The position numbers were made by a program, and so were the translations under genes. Positions 34,816-42,538 of a stretch of DNA of 64,000 nucleotides are shown here, piece after piece. This DNA is from Bacillus rubiinfantis (lineage in GTDB: Bacteria; Bacillota; Bacilli; Bacillales; Cytobacillaceae), in NCBI GenBank assembly GCA_000752035.1, contig CCFE01000018.1, positions 248,001-312,000 on the forward strand, in the 5' to 3' direction. Within the stretch, counting starts at the first letter, position 1; each line of letters starts with the position of its first letter. The notes below the pieces were generated by a model. That model saw only the letters and a list, made by a program, of their open reading frames with translations. It was not told the origin of the DNA and searched no databases.

Positions 34816-35674
34816 GCTTATCAACTTGCTGCGGCTAATCCATATCCACCCATTGCTGTGGCTAATCGTTGCCCTTTCCATTGTAACGGCACATTTCCGA
34901 GAGGTATGCGTATTAATCGGGATTATATTGATTCATGAATTGGGGCATGCAGCTGCAGCTTCTTTTTTTTCCTGGCGGATTAAAAAAATTACCCTGTTGC
35001 CGTTTGGCGGGGTCGCAGAAATGGAGGAACATGGGAATCGGCCGTTAAGGGAGGAAGCGATTGTTGTTCTTGCTGGTCCACTGCAGCATGTTTGGATGGT
35101 AGCAGCCGCTTATGGTCTGTTTGTTTTTAACCTTCTGCCTGTCGAATACTTTGGAATGTTCCTTCAATACAACATCATGATTTTATTGTTCAATCTAATT
35201 CCGGTTTGGCCGCTTGATGGCGGTAAGCTGGTATTTTTATTGCTCTCTTATAAATATTCGTTTACAAGGGCACATCAACTAATGCTTCTGATTTCTCTCC
35301 TTACTTTAGCTTGTTTTGCAGCTGTTATCCTTGTGACTGCCCCTAGTCATATCAATGTATGGGTAGTGATTGTTTATCTGCTTTTTTCATTATATTATGA
35401 GTGGAAACAGCGGCGCTTTATTTTTATGCGCTTTTTGTTGGAACGCTATTACGGGAAGAAATCAGTTCTAGATGAACTTGTACCGATTCACGCTAATGAG
35501 CATGACTATTTGATCGATGTATTGGAAAAATTCCAACGTGGCTGCAAGCATCCTATTGTGATTAAAACTAAAGAGAATGAAAAAACAACCTTAGATGAAA
35601 ATGAGCTTCTGCATGCTTATTTTAGCGAAAGACGATTATCTGATAAAATCAGTGACCTTCTCTTTTTATACTAA
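34808..35674 (+). CDS. spoIVFB: Intramembrane metalloprotease SpoIVFB
   Basis: SpoIVFB is a site-2-protease family enzyme that removes the pro-sequence of sigma-K in the mother cell. The 288-residue product has several membrane helices, the zinc motif HELGH (43-47) and the third ligand motif WPLDGG. A C-terminal cytoplasmic CBS domain (about 195-285) senses nucleotides in the B. subtilis enzyme. Start TTG 34808 overlaps the spoIVFA end. The gene for its other inhibitor, BofA, is not in the window, but bofC is at 45897. Confidence 0.95.
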   Translation: MNKLINLLRLIHIHPLLWLIVALSIVTAHFREVCVLIGIILIHELGHAAAASFFSWRIKKITLLPFGGVAEMEEHGNRPLREEAIVVLAGPLQHVWMVAAAYGLFVFNLLPVEYFGMFLQYNIMILLFNLIPVWPLDGGKLVFLLLSYKYSFTRAHQLMLLISLLTLACFAAVILVTAPSHINVWVVIVYLLFSLYYEWKQRRFIFMRFLLERYYGKKSVLDELVPIHANEHDYLIDVLEKFQRGCKHPIVIKTKENEKTTLDENELLHAYFSERRLSDKISDLLFLY

Positions 35675-35719
35675 AAAAAGTATAATGGTAGCAATTCAGA
35701 TAAAGTGAGGACGTTGTAT

Positions 35720-37192
35720 TTGGAAAGGTTAGTAATAAATTGCAGTTCACGGGAAAAAAGATTTGCTTTTTTACGAGATGGCAAAATTGAAAAGTTAGTG
35801 ATAGATCGTCCTGAGCACCACTCTCTGGTCGGTAATATCTATATTGGGACAGTAACGAAAGTCTTACCAGGAATGAATGCAGCCTTTGTTGATATTGGTA
35901 CAGAAAAACAAGCTTATTTGCACCGTAACCAGCTTCCGTCATATGCTGCCGCAGCAGACAGGCAAAAAAATATAAACTCGTTTGTACATCAAGGGGAAAA
36001 GCTGCTTGTGCAAGTCGAGAAGGATGCAACTGGTGTCAAAGGTCCCAAGGTGACAGGTCTGATTGAAATTCAAGGGACGTATTTGATTTATCTGCCTAAA
36101 GGACATTATCTTGCCATTTCAAAGAAAATTAGTAATGAAAGTACGAGAGATCAACTTAGAAACTGGGGAAATCAATGTAAAATGGAGGAAGAGGGACTGA
36201 TCTTTCGAACCTCAAGTGAGAATGCTTCGGAGACAGATATTAGTACCGAGCTGGAAAAATTAAGAAATAAGTTTCGGCAATTAATGCAACAGGTGGCTTC
36301 ACATAAGAAACCTGGTTTAGTAGTACAGCGAGATCATTTTAGCGGGCTGGTCACCGAGATAGTAGCAAAAATGAATGATGGTGAAGTGGTTGTCGATGAT
36401 ATTGGTTTAAAAAAACAGCTCGATCACCTAAATGAGAAAGTTAAAATCAGCTATTATCATAGCAAAGAAAATATTTTTTCATTCTATTTAGTGGAGCATG
36501 AAATTGAAAAGGCACTAAAGCGAGTTGTTTGGCTTGAAAATGGTGCTTATCTTATTTTTGATGAAACAGAAGCTTTAACGATTATCGATGTAAATACAGG
36601 AAAATTCTCTGGAAAAACCGATTATCAAGATACAGTATTACAAACGAACCTGCTGGCAGCAAAGGAAATTGTTCATCAGTTGAAGCTCCGTGATATTGGT
36701 GGAATGGTACTGATTGATTTTATCGATATGAAACGTGGGCAAGATAAAGAAAAAATACTTGCTGCAGTCAAACAAGAATTGATGAATGATGAAAAACGGA
36801 CGAAGGTTATTGGCTTTACAGAGCTGGACATACTCCAGCTGACAAGAAAACGGACAAAGGTGTCACTAGCTGAGGCGACACAAGTTAAATGCCCTGTCTG
36901 CAACGGGACAGGAAGGGTATTGAGTCCTGAGACTGTTGCCTTTCGGCTAGAGCGGGAACTCTTGGAGCATCGATATGGTGATTTCGAAGCAGCTCTAATT
37001 GAAACGACAAAGGCGGTACAAGCTGCGCTATTAGGTCCGAATGGAACGTATAAGGAAGTCTTAGAAGAATTACTGCATTTTAAGCTTTATTTTTCAGTCA
37101 CGACTTTAGAGGAGCATACTTATTCGATCGTCCAGTTCGGTAATGAAGCGGAGATTTCTATTAAAGCAGCCGACAATGGTATTGACACTTAA
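35720..37192 (+). CDS. rng: Ribonuclease G/E family protein
   Basis: An S1-domain endoribonuclease of the RNase E/G family that starts decay or maturation of RNAs. The roughly 490-residue product has an N-terminal S1 domain (about 35-125, LVGNIYIGTVTKVLPGMNAA), an RNase H-like part, the catalytic Asp motif TIIDVNTGKFSG with IDFIDM, and the Zn-link CPVCNGTGR. B. subtilis itself lacks RNase E/G, but several Bacillaceae carry this gene between spoIVFB and rplU. TTG 35720 is preferred because AGTGAGG lies nine bases upstream. GTG 35705 would lie inside that site. Confidence 0.9.
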   Translation: MERLVINCSSREKRFAFLRDGKIEKLVIDRPEHHSLVGNIYIGTVTKVLPGMNAAFVDIGTEKQAYLHRNQLPSYAAAADRQKNINSFVHQGEKLLVQVEKDATGVKGPKVTGLIEIQGTYLIYLPKGHYLAISKKISNESTRDQLRNWGNQCKMEEEGLIFRTSSENASETDISTELEKLRNKFRQLMQQVASHKKPGLVVQRDHFSGLVTEIVAKMNDGEVVVDDIGLKKQLDHLNEKVKISYYHSKENIFSFYLVEHEIEKALKRVVWLENGAYLIFDETEALTIIDVNTGKFSGKTDYQDTVLQTNLLAAKEIVHQLKLRDIGGMVLIDFIDMKRGQDKEKILAAVKQELMNDEKRTKVIGFTELDILQLTRKRTKVSLAEATQVKCPVCNGTGRVLSPETVAFRLERELLEHRYGDFEAALIETTKAVQAALLGPNGTYKEVLEELLHFKLYFSVTTLEEHTYSIVQFGNEAEISIKAADNGIDT

Positions 37193-37196
37193 TCTA

Positions 37197-37328
37197 CAAC
37201 TATGATAGGATTGTAATGTTGTTTGTAGCACCCGTGCTACAACCGCGCAGATCAGGTTATAAGAACTTGCTTTGAAATTAGCAAGACACCTGCAAATGGC
37301 GAGTCTTAGTTGAATGAAGGAGGTGCAG
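37197..37328 (+). promoter_or_regulatory. Ribosomal protein L21 leader RNA
   Basis: The region before rplU contains GTAGCACCCGTGCTAC (hairpin near 37227-37242), then CCGCGCAGATCAGGTTATAAG, and ends in the rplU Shine-Dalgarno site. This arrangement matches the L21 leader family of Bacilli, thought to mediate feedback by L21. No terminator is seen, so control is probably at translation. Confidence 0.75.
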
Positions 37329-37330
37329 TT

Positions 37331-37639
37331 ATGTACGCAATTATCGAAACTGGCGGTAAGCAAGTGAAAGTAGAAGAAGGCCAAGCAATCTACATTGAAA
37401 AATTAAATGCAGAAGCTGGCGATACAGTTACTTTTGACAAAGTTCTTTTTGTTGGCGGCGAAACTGTAAAAGTTGGAAGCCCTGTTGTTGAAGGCGCAAC
37501 TGTTACAGCTAAAGTTGAAAAACAAGGCCGTGCGAAGAAAATCATTGTTTTCAAGTACAAAGCAAAGAAAAATTATCACAAAAAACAAGGTCATCGTCAA
37601 CCTTACACTAAAGTAGTCATCGAAAAAATCAACGCATAA
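37331..37639 (+). CDS. rplU: Ribosomal protein L21
   Basis: The 102-residue protein is a component of the large ribosomal subunit and binds 23S rRNA. It opens with MYAIIETGGKQVKVEEGQ and ends with the RNA-binding Lys-rich segment FKYKAKKNYHKKQGHRQPYT. Start ATG 37331 follows AAGGAGGTG. Frames further upstream lie in the leader RNA. It is first in rplU-prp-rpmA, the conserved Firmicute order. Confidence 0.97.
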   Translation: MYAIIETGGKQVKVEEGQAIYIEKLNAEAGDTVTFDKVLFVGGETVKVGSPVVEGATVTAKVEKQGRAKKIIVFKYKAKKNYHKKQGHRQPYTKVVIEKINA

Positions 37640-37653
37640 GGTGTTGGTCACAG

Positions 37654-37995
37654 ATGATTCAAGCAGTGATAAATCGATCGAAAACCGATGAGATTCAATC
37701 GTTTGAAATTAGCGGTCATGCTTTTTTTGCTGAGCGCGGTAAGGATATTGTCTGTGCCGGTGTTTCCGCTGTGTCGGTTGGTGCTGTCAATGCGATTCAT
37801 GAACTCACAGGTGTTGTACCGGAGTTAGATTATGACTCAGGATTACTTCGCTGTGTGATACCGGACAATCTTCCAGAGGATACGAGCAGGAAAATCCAAA
37901 TTCTTCTCGAGGGTATGGTTGTAGCCTTACGAACGATTGAATTAGATTACCGGAAACACATAAACATTACCTTCAAAAAACAGGAGGTGGAATAA
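37654..37995 (+). CDS. prp: Ribosomal-processing cysteine protease Prp
   Basis: Prp removes the N-terminal extension of L27 in Firmicutes. The 113-residue product shows the catalytic pair His22 (in SGHAFFAERG) and Cys34 (in DIVCAGVSAVSVG), at the same numbers as described for the S. aureus enzyme. The substrate gene rpmA starts at the base after the prp stop codon and encodes the cleavable extension. In B. subtilis the gene is called ysxB. Confidence 0.95.
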   Translation: MIQAVINRSKTDEIQSFEISGHAFFAERGKDIVCAGVSAVSVGAVNAIHELTGVVPELDYDSGLLRCVIPDNLPEDTSRKIQILLEGMVVALRTIELDYRKHINITFKKQEVE

Positions 37996-38289
37996 ATGCT
38001 ATTATCATTAGATCTTCAATTGTTTGCATCTAAAAAAGGGGTAGGTTCTACAAAGAACGGACGTGACTCTATCGCTAAACGCCTTGGTGCGAAGCGTGCA
38101 GATGGTCAATTCGTAACTGGTGGATCTATTCTTTACCGTCAACGCGGAACAAAGATTTATCCAGGTGAAAACGTGGGCCGCGGCGGTGACGATACTTTAT
38201 TTGCGAAAGTTGACGGCGTGGTAAAATTCGAACGCTTTGGTCGTGATCGCAAAAAAGTGAGCGTATATCCAGTAGCTCAAGAAGCTTAA
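37996..38289 (+). CDS. rpmA: Ribosomal protein L27 with cleavable N-terminus
   Basis: The 97-residue protein lies near the peptidyl transferase centre. Its N-terminus MLLSLDLQLFASKKG carries an extension ending in LQLF before A-S-K-K-G, matching the Prp site (cleavage after Phe) described in S. aureus. The rest (GSTKNGRDSIAKRLGAKRAD and GTKIYPGENVGRGGDDTLFA) is highly conserved. The start abuts the prp stop codon (TAAATG), with GGAGGTGG upstream. Confidence 0.97.
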   Translation: MLLSLDLQLFASKKGVGSTKNGRDSIAKRLGAKRADGQFVTGGSILYRQRGTKIYPGENVGRGGDDTLFAKVDGVVKFERFGRDRKKVSVYPVAQEA

Positions 38290-38298
38290 TTTTACGAG

Positions 38299-38330
38299 AA
38301 ACCCTAACCCTTAAGTTAGGGTTTTCTTTT
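38299..38330 (+). terminator. Terminator of rplU-prp-rpmA
   Basis: AAACCCTAAC (38299-38308) and GTTAGGGTTT (38315-38324) with loop CCTTAA are followed by TCTTTTT. Confidence 0.9.
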
Positions 38331-38479
38331 TGCACTTCTTCAACGAGAACTCTTCAAAAATAATCTTCAAAAGGTCAGACATTTTCCCGTAACCATAGAA
38401 AATTGCTTACTCGTGGTTGTTTTTTTGTTATACTAACAGCAAACAGTTTTTCGGACAAAGATTTATTGGGAGCGAAGGT

Positions 38480-39016
38480 ATGGAGAAACATTGGGATATC
38501 ATTGAGATACTGCGCTATTCACGTCATGATTGGATGAATAAGCTGCAATTGATTAAAGGGAATATTGAGTTAAACCGAATTGACCGGGTAAAGACAATTA
38601 TTGATGACATCATTGTTGAGGCACAAAATGAATCAAAGCTGTCAAATTTGCCGTTAACAAATTTTGTATCGCTCTTATTAAAGGCAAATTGGGAGAATTA
38701 CAACTTTAAATTGGAATATGAAGTGTTAACAGAACTAAATTCAGTTAAAATAAACGATGCGCTTTTAACAACTTGGACAAAACAGTTCTTTTCTTGTATA
38801 CATAACGCAGTAGAGGAATTCCAAGATAATGACTTAACGATTGTAATCGATCCCGGAACCTCGGGGATTCGTTTCTTTTTTGAATTAAGCGGGATAATAA
38901 TTAATAGAGAACTGATTAAGGGATTTCTTGCTGAAATTAATCATTCACTTGATATAGAGGTCAAGGATTTTTCAGAATGTGACCTCGCATTGACGGTTTT
39001 TGTGCCGGCTGAGTGA
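38480..39016 (+). CDS. spo0B: Sporulation phosphotransferase Spo0B
   Basis: Spo0B passes phosphate from Spo0F to Spo0A in the sporulation phosphorelay. The 178-residue product has the helical-hairpin motif RHDWMNKLQLIKGN, in which His16 is the phosphorylated residue (His30 in the longer B. subtilis protein). A degenerate kinase-like C-terminal domain follows. Start ATG 38480 has GGGAG about eight bases upstream. The frame open further upstream has no site. obg follows, as in B. subtilis. Confidence 0.93.
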   Translation: MEKHWDIIEILRYSRHDWMNKLQLIKGNIELNRIDRVKTIIDDIIVEAQNESKLSNLPLTNFVSLLLKANWENYNFKLEYEVLTELNSVKINDALLTTWTKQFFSCIHNAVEEFQDNDLTIVIDPGTSGIRFFFELSGIIINRELIKGFLAEINHSLDIEVKDFSECDLALTVFVPAE

Positions 39017-39085
39017 GCATTGCTGAAAACCTAGGGGTCCTCGACCGTATCATCAGTTATTTCAACAATGGGAGGATAAGATGAC

Positions 39086-40372
39086 ATGTTTGTCGATCAA
39101 GTAAAAGTTTATGTGAAAGGCGGCGATGGTGGCAATGGTATGGTTGCATATCGCCGGGAAAAATATGTGCCCAAGGGAGGACCGGCCGGCGGTGACGGCG
39201 GTAAAGGGGCTGATGTTGTTTTTAAAGTAGACGAAGGCTTACGGACCTTGATGGATTTCCGCTACCAGCGTCATTTTAAGGCTCCCCGTGGTGAACATGG
39301 CATGTCCAAAAATCAACATGGGAAAAATGCCAAAGATATGGTCGTGAAAGTTCCGCCGGGAACTGTCGTTATGGATGCAGAGACAAAAGAAGTGATGGCA
39401 GATCTTGTCCATCATGGTCAGGAGGCAGTAATCGCTAAGGGCGGACGCGGCGGCAGAGGGAATACAAGATTTGCAACTCCGGCAAATCCGGCACCGGAAA
39501 TTGCTGAGAATGGTGAGCCAGGGCAGGAACGTGACGTCATCTTAGAGTTAAAGCTGTTAGCTGATGTCGGGCTTGTTGGTTTCCCGAGTGTGGGCAAATC
39601 AACATTATTATCGGTTGTCTCTTCAGCCAAGCCGAAAATAGCGGAATATCATTTTACAACCATTGTCCCGAACCTCGGTATGGTCGAAACAGAAGATGGC
39701 CGCAGTTTTGTCATGGCTGATTTGCCTGGGTTAATTGAAGGGGCTCATGAGGGTGTCGGTTTAGGGCACCAATTCTTACGGCATATTGAACGAACAAGGG
39801 TTATTGTTCATGTGATTGATATGGCGGCCACTGAAGGACGTGACCCTTTTGAGGATTTTGTTACGATAAACCGTGAACTAAAGGAGTACAATCTGCGGTT
39901 GACTGAACGGCCACAAATTATCGTTGCTAATAAGATGGACATGCCTGATGCAGAGGAAAATTTACAAAAGTTTAAGGAACAGCTTGAAGAAAATTTCCCA
40001 ATTTTCCCTATCTCGGCGATAACACGTAAAGGTTTGCGTGATCTGCTGTATGCAATTGCCGATAAATTAGAAGATACACCGGAATTTCCGCTTGACCATG
40101 AGGAAGAGACTGGAATCAACCGGGTTGTTTATAAACATGAAGCGGACGCTGCAGCATTTGAAATTACAAGAGACCCGGACGGCACCTTTGTTCTATCCGG
40201 TGAAAAGCTGGAAAAACTGTTTAAAATGACTGATTTCTCTCGTGACGAATCTGTTCGCCGTTTTTCACGTCAGCTTCGCGGTATGGGAGTAGATGACGCG
40301 CTAAGAAAAAGGGGAGCTAAGGATGGGGACGTTGTCAAACTATTAGAGTTTGAATTCGAATTTATTGAATAA
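39086..40372 (+). CDS. obg: GTPase Obg/CgtA
   Basis: Obg is an essential GTPase tied to 50S subunit assembly, stress response and sporulation initiation. The 428-residue product has the glycine-rich N-terminal Obg fold (VKGGDGGNGMVAYRREKYVP), a G domain with G1 GFPSVGKST, G2 TTIVPNLG, G3 DLPGLIEGA and G4 NKMD, and a C-terminal OCT domain (about 345-428). Start ATG 39086 follows GGGAGGAT. It is probably co-transcribed with spo0B. Confidence 0.97.
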   Translation: MFVDQVKVYVKGGDGGNGMVAYRREKYVPKGGPAGGDGGKGADVVFKVDEGLRTLMDFRYQRHFKAPRGEHGMSKNQHGKNAKDMVVKVPPGTVVMDAETKEVMADLVHHGQEAVIAKGGRGGRGNTRFATPANPAPEIAENGEPGQERDVILELKLLADVGLVGFPSVGKSTLLSVVSSAKPKIAEYHFTTIVPNLGMVETEDGRSFVMADLPGLIEGAHEGVGLGHQFLRHIERTRVIVHVIDMAATEGRDPFEDFVTINRELKEYNLRLTERPQIIVANKMDMPDAEENLQKFKEQLEENFPIFPISAITRKGLRDLLYAIADKLEDTPEFPLDHEEETGINRVVYKHEADAAAFEITRDPDGTFVLSGEKLEKLFKMTDFSRDESVRRFSRQLRGMGVDDALRKRGAKDGDVVKLLEFEFEFIE

Positions 40373-40434
40373 ATGAATGATTACAGATTACGGTGCCTGC
40401 TCAATATGGGGGCTAAAGTTACCAAAAGGTAGAG

Positions 40435-40890
40435 ATGAGAATGGATAACTTTGAAAAAAAATTTTATTTAGTCCGAGAAGATGTATTGCCTGAAGCAATG
40501 AAAAAAACGATTGAGGCCAAGGAGATGCTCGAGCGGGGAAAAGCAGAATCCATCTGGGATGCGGCTCAAAAGGTCGATTTAAGCAGAAGTGCGTTCTATA
40601 AATATCGCGATACGGTTTTCCCATTTTCAGCAATTCAAAAAGAACGTCTAGTTTCACTGTTCTTTCATTTAGAAGATCGCTCCGGTACATTGTCAAAGTT
40701 ATTAAGTATTGTTGCTGCTTCAGGCTGTAATATTTTGACCATCCACCAAACAATTCCACTTCAAGGACGGGCGAATGTGACTTTGTCATTGAATACTTCG
40801 GAGATGGAGGATGATATTGAAGTATTGCTTGCAGAGTTGAGAAGATTAGAATTCGTTGAGAAAGTAGAGGTTTTAGGAACGGGAGCATAG
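40435..40890 (+). CDS. pheB: ACT domain protein PheB
   Basis: The 151-residue product matches B. subtilis PheB: an N-terminal helical segment (FYLVREDVLPEAMKKTIEAK, then DLSRSAFYKYRD) and a C-terminal ACT domain (about 74-148, LFFHLEDRSGTLSKLLSIVA). ACT domains bind amino acids. It is thought to help regulate phenylalanine synthesis, and older work named it chorismate mutase, but no catalytic site is seen. ATG 40435 and ATG 40441 are both possible starts. pheA follows. Confidence 0.9.
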   Translation: MRMDNFEKKFYLVREDVLPEAMKKTIEAKEMLERGKAESIWDAAQKVDLSRSAFYKYRDTVFPFSAIQKERLVSLFFHLEDRSGTLSKLLSIVAASGCNILTIHQTIPLQGRANVTLSLNTSEMEDDIEVLLAELRRLEFVEKVEVLGTGA

Positions 40891-40930
40891 TGCAAATGCT
40901 TAGTTTTCCTTTTTAGGGGGAGTAGAAGAA

Positions 40931-41788
40931 GTGAAGGTAGGTTATTTAGGTCCAAAAGCAACATTTTCTGAATTAGCAGTCAAAAAGGTGTTTCAACGAT
41001 GCGAATTGGCTTCATTTCGGACTATTCCTGAATGTATTGAAGCAGTAGCCGGGAATAAAGTTGAGCTGGCAGTTGTTCCCCTGGAAAATGCCTTGGAAGG
41101 TTCCGTGAATATAACGTTGGATTATCTAACACAGGAAGTGCACATCCCGATTGTTGGCGAAATCACCCTGCCGATTAGACAGCATTTAATGGTGCACCCT
41201 GAAAACATTGATAAATGGGAAAAGGTAAATAAAATCTATAGTCATTCTCATGCTATTGCCCAATGTCATAAGTTTATCCACAGTCATTTGCATGAAGCTG
41301 AGGTTGAGAACGTCTCTTCAACAGCAGCTGCTGCAAAAATGATAATGGAAGCACCGGACTTAAATGCCGCTGCGATTGCAAATGAACTGGCGGCTGAAGA
41401 ATATGGATTAATGATTGTTCAACGAAATATACATGATTTTGATTATAATCATACGAAGTTTGTCGTTCTGTCCGTAAATCCCTTTGATTTTCAGACTCTT
41501 AGCGGTTCTAATCATTATAAAACGACATTAATGGTCACGCTGCCTTCAGACCAAGCAGGGGCCCTGCATCAGGTACTGTCAGCATTTGCCTGGAGGAAAA
41601 TCAACCTCTCGAAAATTGAATCACGGCCGATGAAAACAGGTATTGGTAATTACTTCTTTATTATTGACTTGGAAATGAAGCACGATGAAGTGTTGATTCC
41701 TGGTGCAATAGCGGAAATGGAGGCACTGGGCTGCAGTGTCAAACTGCTTGGCAGCTACCCAAGTATTATGGTTGAATTAAATAATTAA
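40931..41788 (+). CDS. pheA: Prephenate dehydratase
   Basis: PheA converts prephenate to phenylpyruvate in phenylalanine synthesis. The 285-residue product has the PDT domain with VGYLGPKATFSELAV, VVPLENALEGSVNITLDYL and the catalytic Thr-Lys-Phe motif (NHTKFVVLS), then a regulatory ACT domain with ESRPMKTGIGNYFFIIDLE, the phenylalanine-binding site. The start is GTG 40931 behind AGGGGGAG. It forms a pair with pheB. Confidence 0.96.
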   Translation: MKVGYLGPKATFSELAVKKVFQRCELASFRTIPECIEAVAGNKVELAVVPLENALEGSVNITLDYLTQEVHIPIVGEITLPIRQHLMVHPENIDKWEKVNKIYSHSHAIAQCHKFIHSHLHEAEVENVSSTAAAAKMIMEAPDLNAAAIANELAAEEYGLMIVQRNIHDFDYNHTKFVVLSVNPFDFQTLSGSNHYKTTLMVTLPSDQAGALHQVLSAFAWRKINLSKIESRPMKTGIGNYFFIIDLEMKHDEVLIPGAIAEMEALGCSVKLLGSYPSIMVELNN

Positions 41789-41811
41789 AGGACCCTCAAA
41801 ACGGGTCCTTT
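41787..41811. terminator. Bidirectional terminator between pheA and niaR
   Basis: AAAGGACCC (41787-41795) and GGGTCCTTT (41803-41811) pair around TCAAAAC between the convergent stop codons. The arms end in A and T runs on both sides. Confidence 0.85.
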
Positions 41812-41812
41812 A

Positions 41813-42346
41813 TCATTCCATTAAAAATCCTTCTTTTTTCAAGGCAGTTTCTGCTTTATCTATGGCTGCCTCACTTGTTGCGGTTAATGTATGCAGATGC
41901 GCTCCTCCAGTTAATTCCGAAAGCAGCGGTGCTTTGTTTGTTTCCAGCTTGTTAATAAACTGTTTTACTTCCTGTCTATTTGTGACCATGATGGAGGCGG
42001 TTAGATCCCCATAAACAGCATGTTCGATTTTTACGTCTTTTACGGTTACACCATGATCAACGATAATATTAAGCTCCTTCTCTGTGTCAGCCGGTGTATG
42101 ACAGCAGGCGACAGTACGTTCATAAAGTACATCGCTAGCTCCTTGTTTTAAATATAGGTATCCTTGGCTCGTCGCGATAATCGGTTCATTTTTTGCTTTG
42201 AGAAGTGTGATGTCACCTACAATTATCTGCCTGCTAACCATTGTCTTTTCAGCTAACTCGCTGCCGGTAATAGGCTGGCTGCTCTTCCTTAATAATTGTA
42301 AAATATATTGTCTCCGTTCTTCCCCAAGTATCTTCTTTTGTACCAT
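41813..42346 (-). CDS. niaR: NAD biosynthesis repressor NiaR
   Basis: NiaR (YrxA) represses NAD synthesis or niacin uptake genes when nicotinate is present. The 177-residue product has an N-terminal winged helix (ERRQYILQLLRKSSQPITGS, then ELAEKTMVSRQIIVGDI) and a C-terminal 3H domain with conserved histidines (CCHT, IEHAVYGD, GGAHLHTL) that bind the ligand. Start ATG 42346 follows AAGGAGCG. In B. subtilis it is divergent from the nifS-nadB operon. Here no nad gene is adjacent, so its targets lie elsewhere. Confidence 0.92.
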   Translation of the reverse strand: MVQKKILGEERRQYILQLLRKSSQPITGSELAEKTMVSRQIIVGDITLLKAKNEPIIATSQGYLYLKQGASDVLYERTVACCHTPADTEKELNIIVDHGVTVKDVKIEHAVYGDLTASIMVTNRQEVKQFINKLETNKAPLLSELTGGAHLHTLTATSEAAIDKAETALKKEGFLME

Positions 42347-42476
42347 TTAAAACGCTCCTTACCGTTAAACATGCTTCTATAGTAACATACTGTGTTTTAA
42401 AAAGGAAAGACACTGCCCGGCTTTCAAGCTGGACATACATAATTTTGAAAAAATTGCATAAGTTTTTGAGAAGAAA

Positions 42477-42506
42477 GATAGCAATTTGCCTATTTCCACA
42501 TACACT
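42477..42506 (+). promoter_or_regulatory. Candidate sigma-E promoter of safA
   Basis: CATACACT (42499-42506) is a full sigma-E -10 box. The -35 region (GATAGCAA, 42477-42484, 14 bases away) is only a partial match. safA is sigma-E controlled in B. subtilis. The implied leader is about 25 bases. Confidence 0.55.
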
Positions 42507-42538
42507 ATATGGACTTATGCCATAGGAGGGAAATCAGA

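Noticed and set aside
40388..40888. A 166-codon reverse-strand frame over pheB
   Set aside because: It is antisense to a well-recognised ACT-domain gene and has no supporting site. The same applies to 35649-36029 opposite rng.
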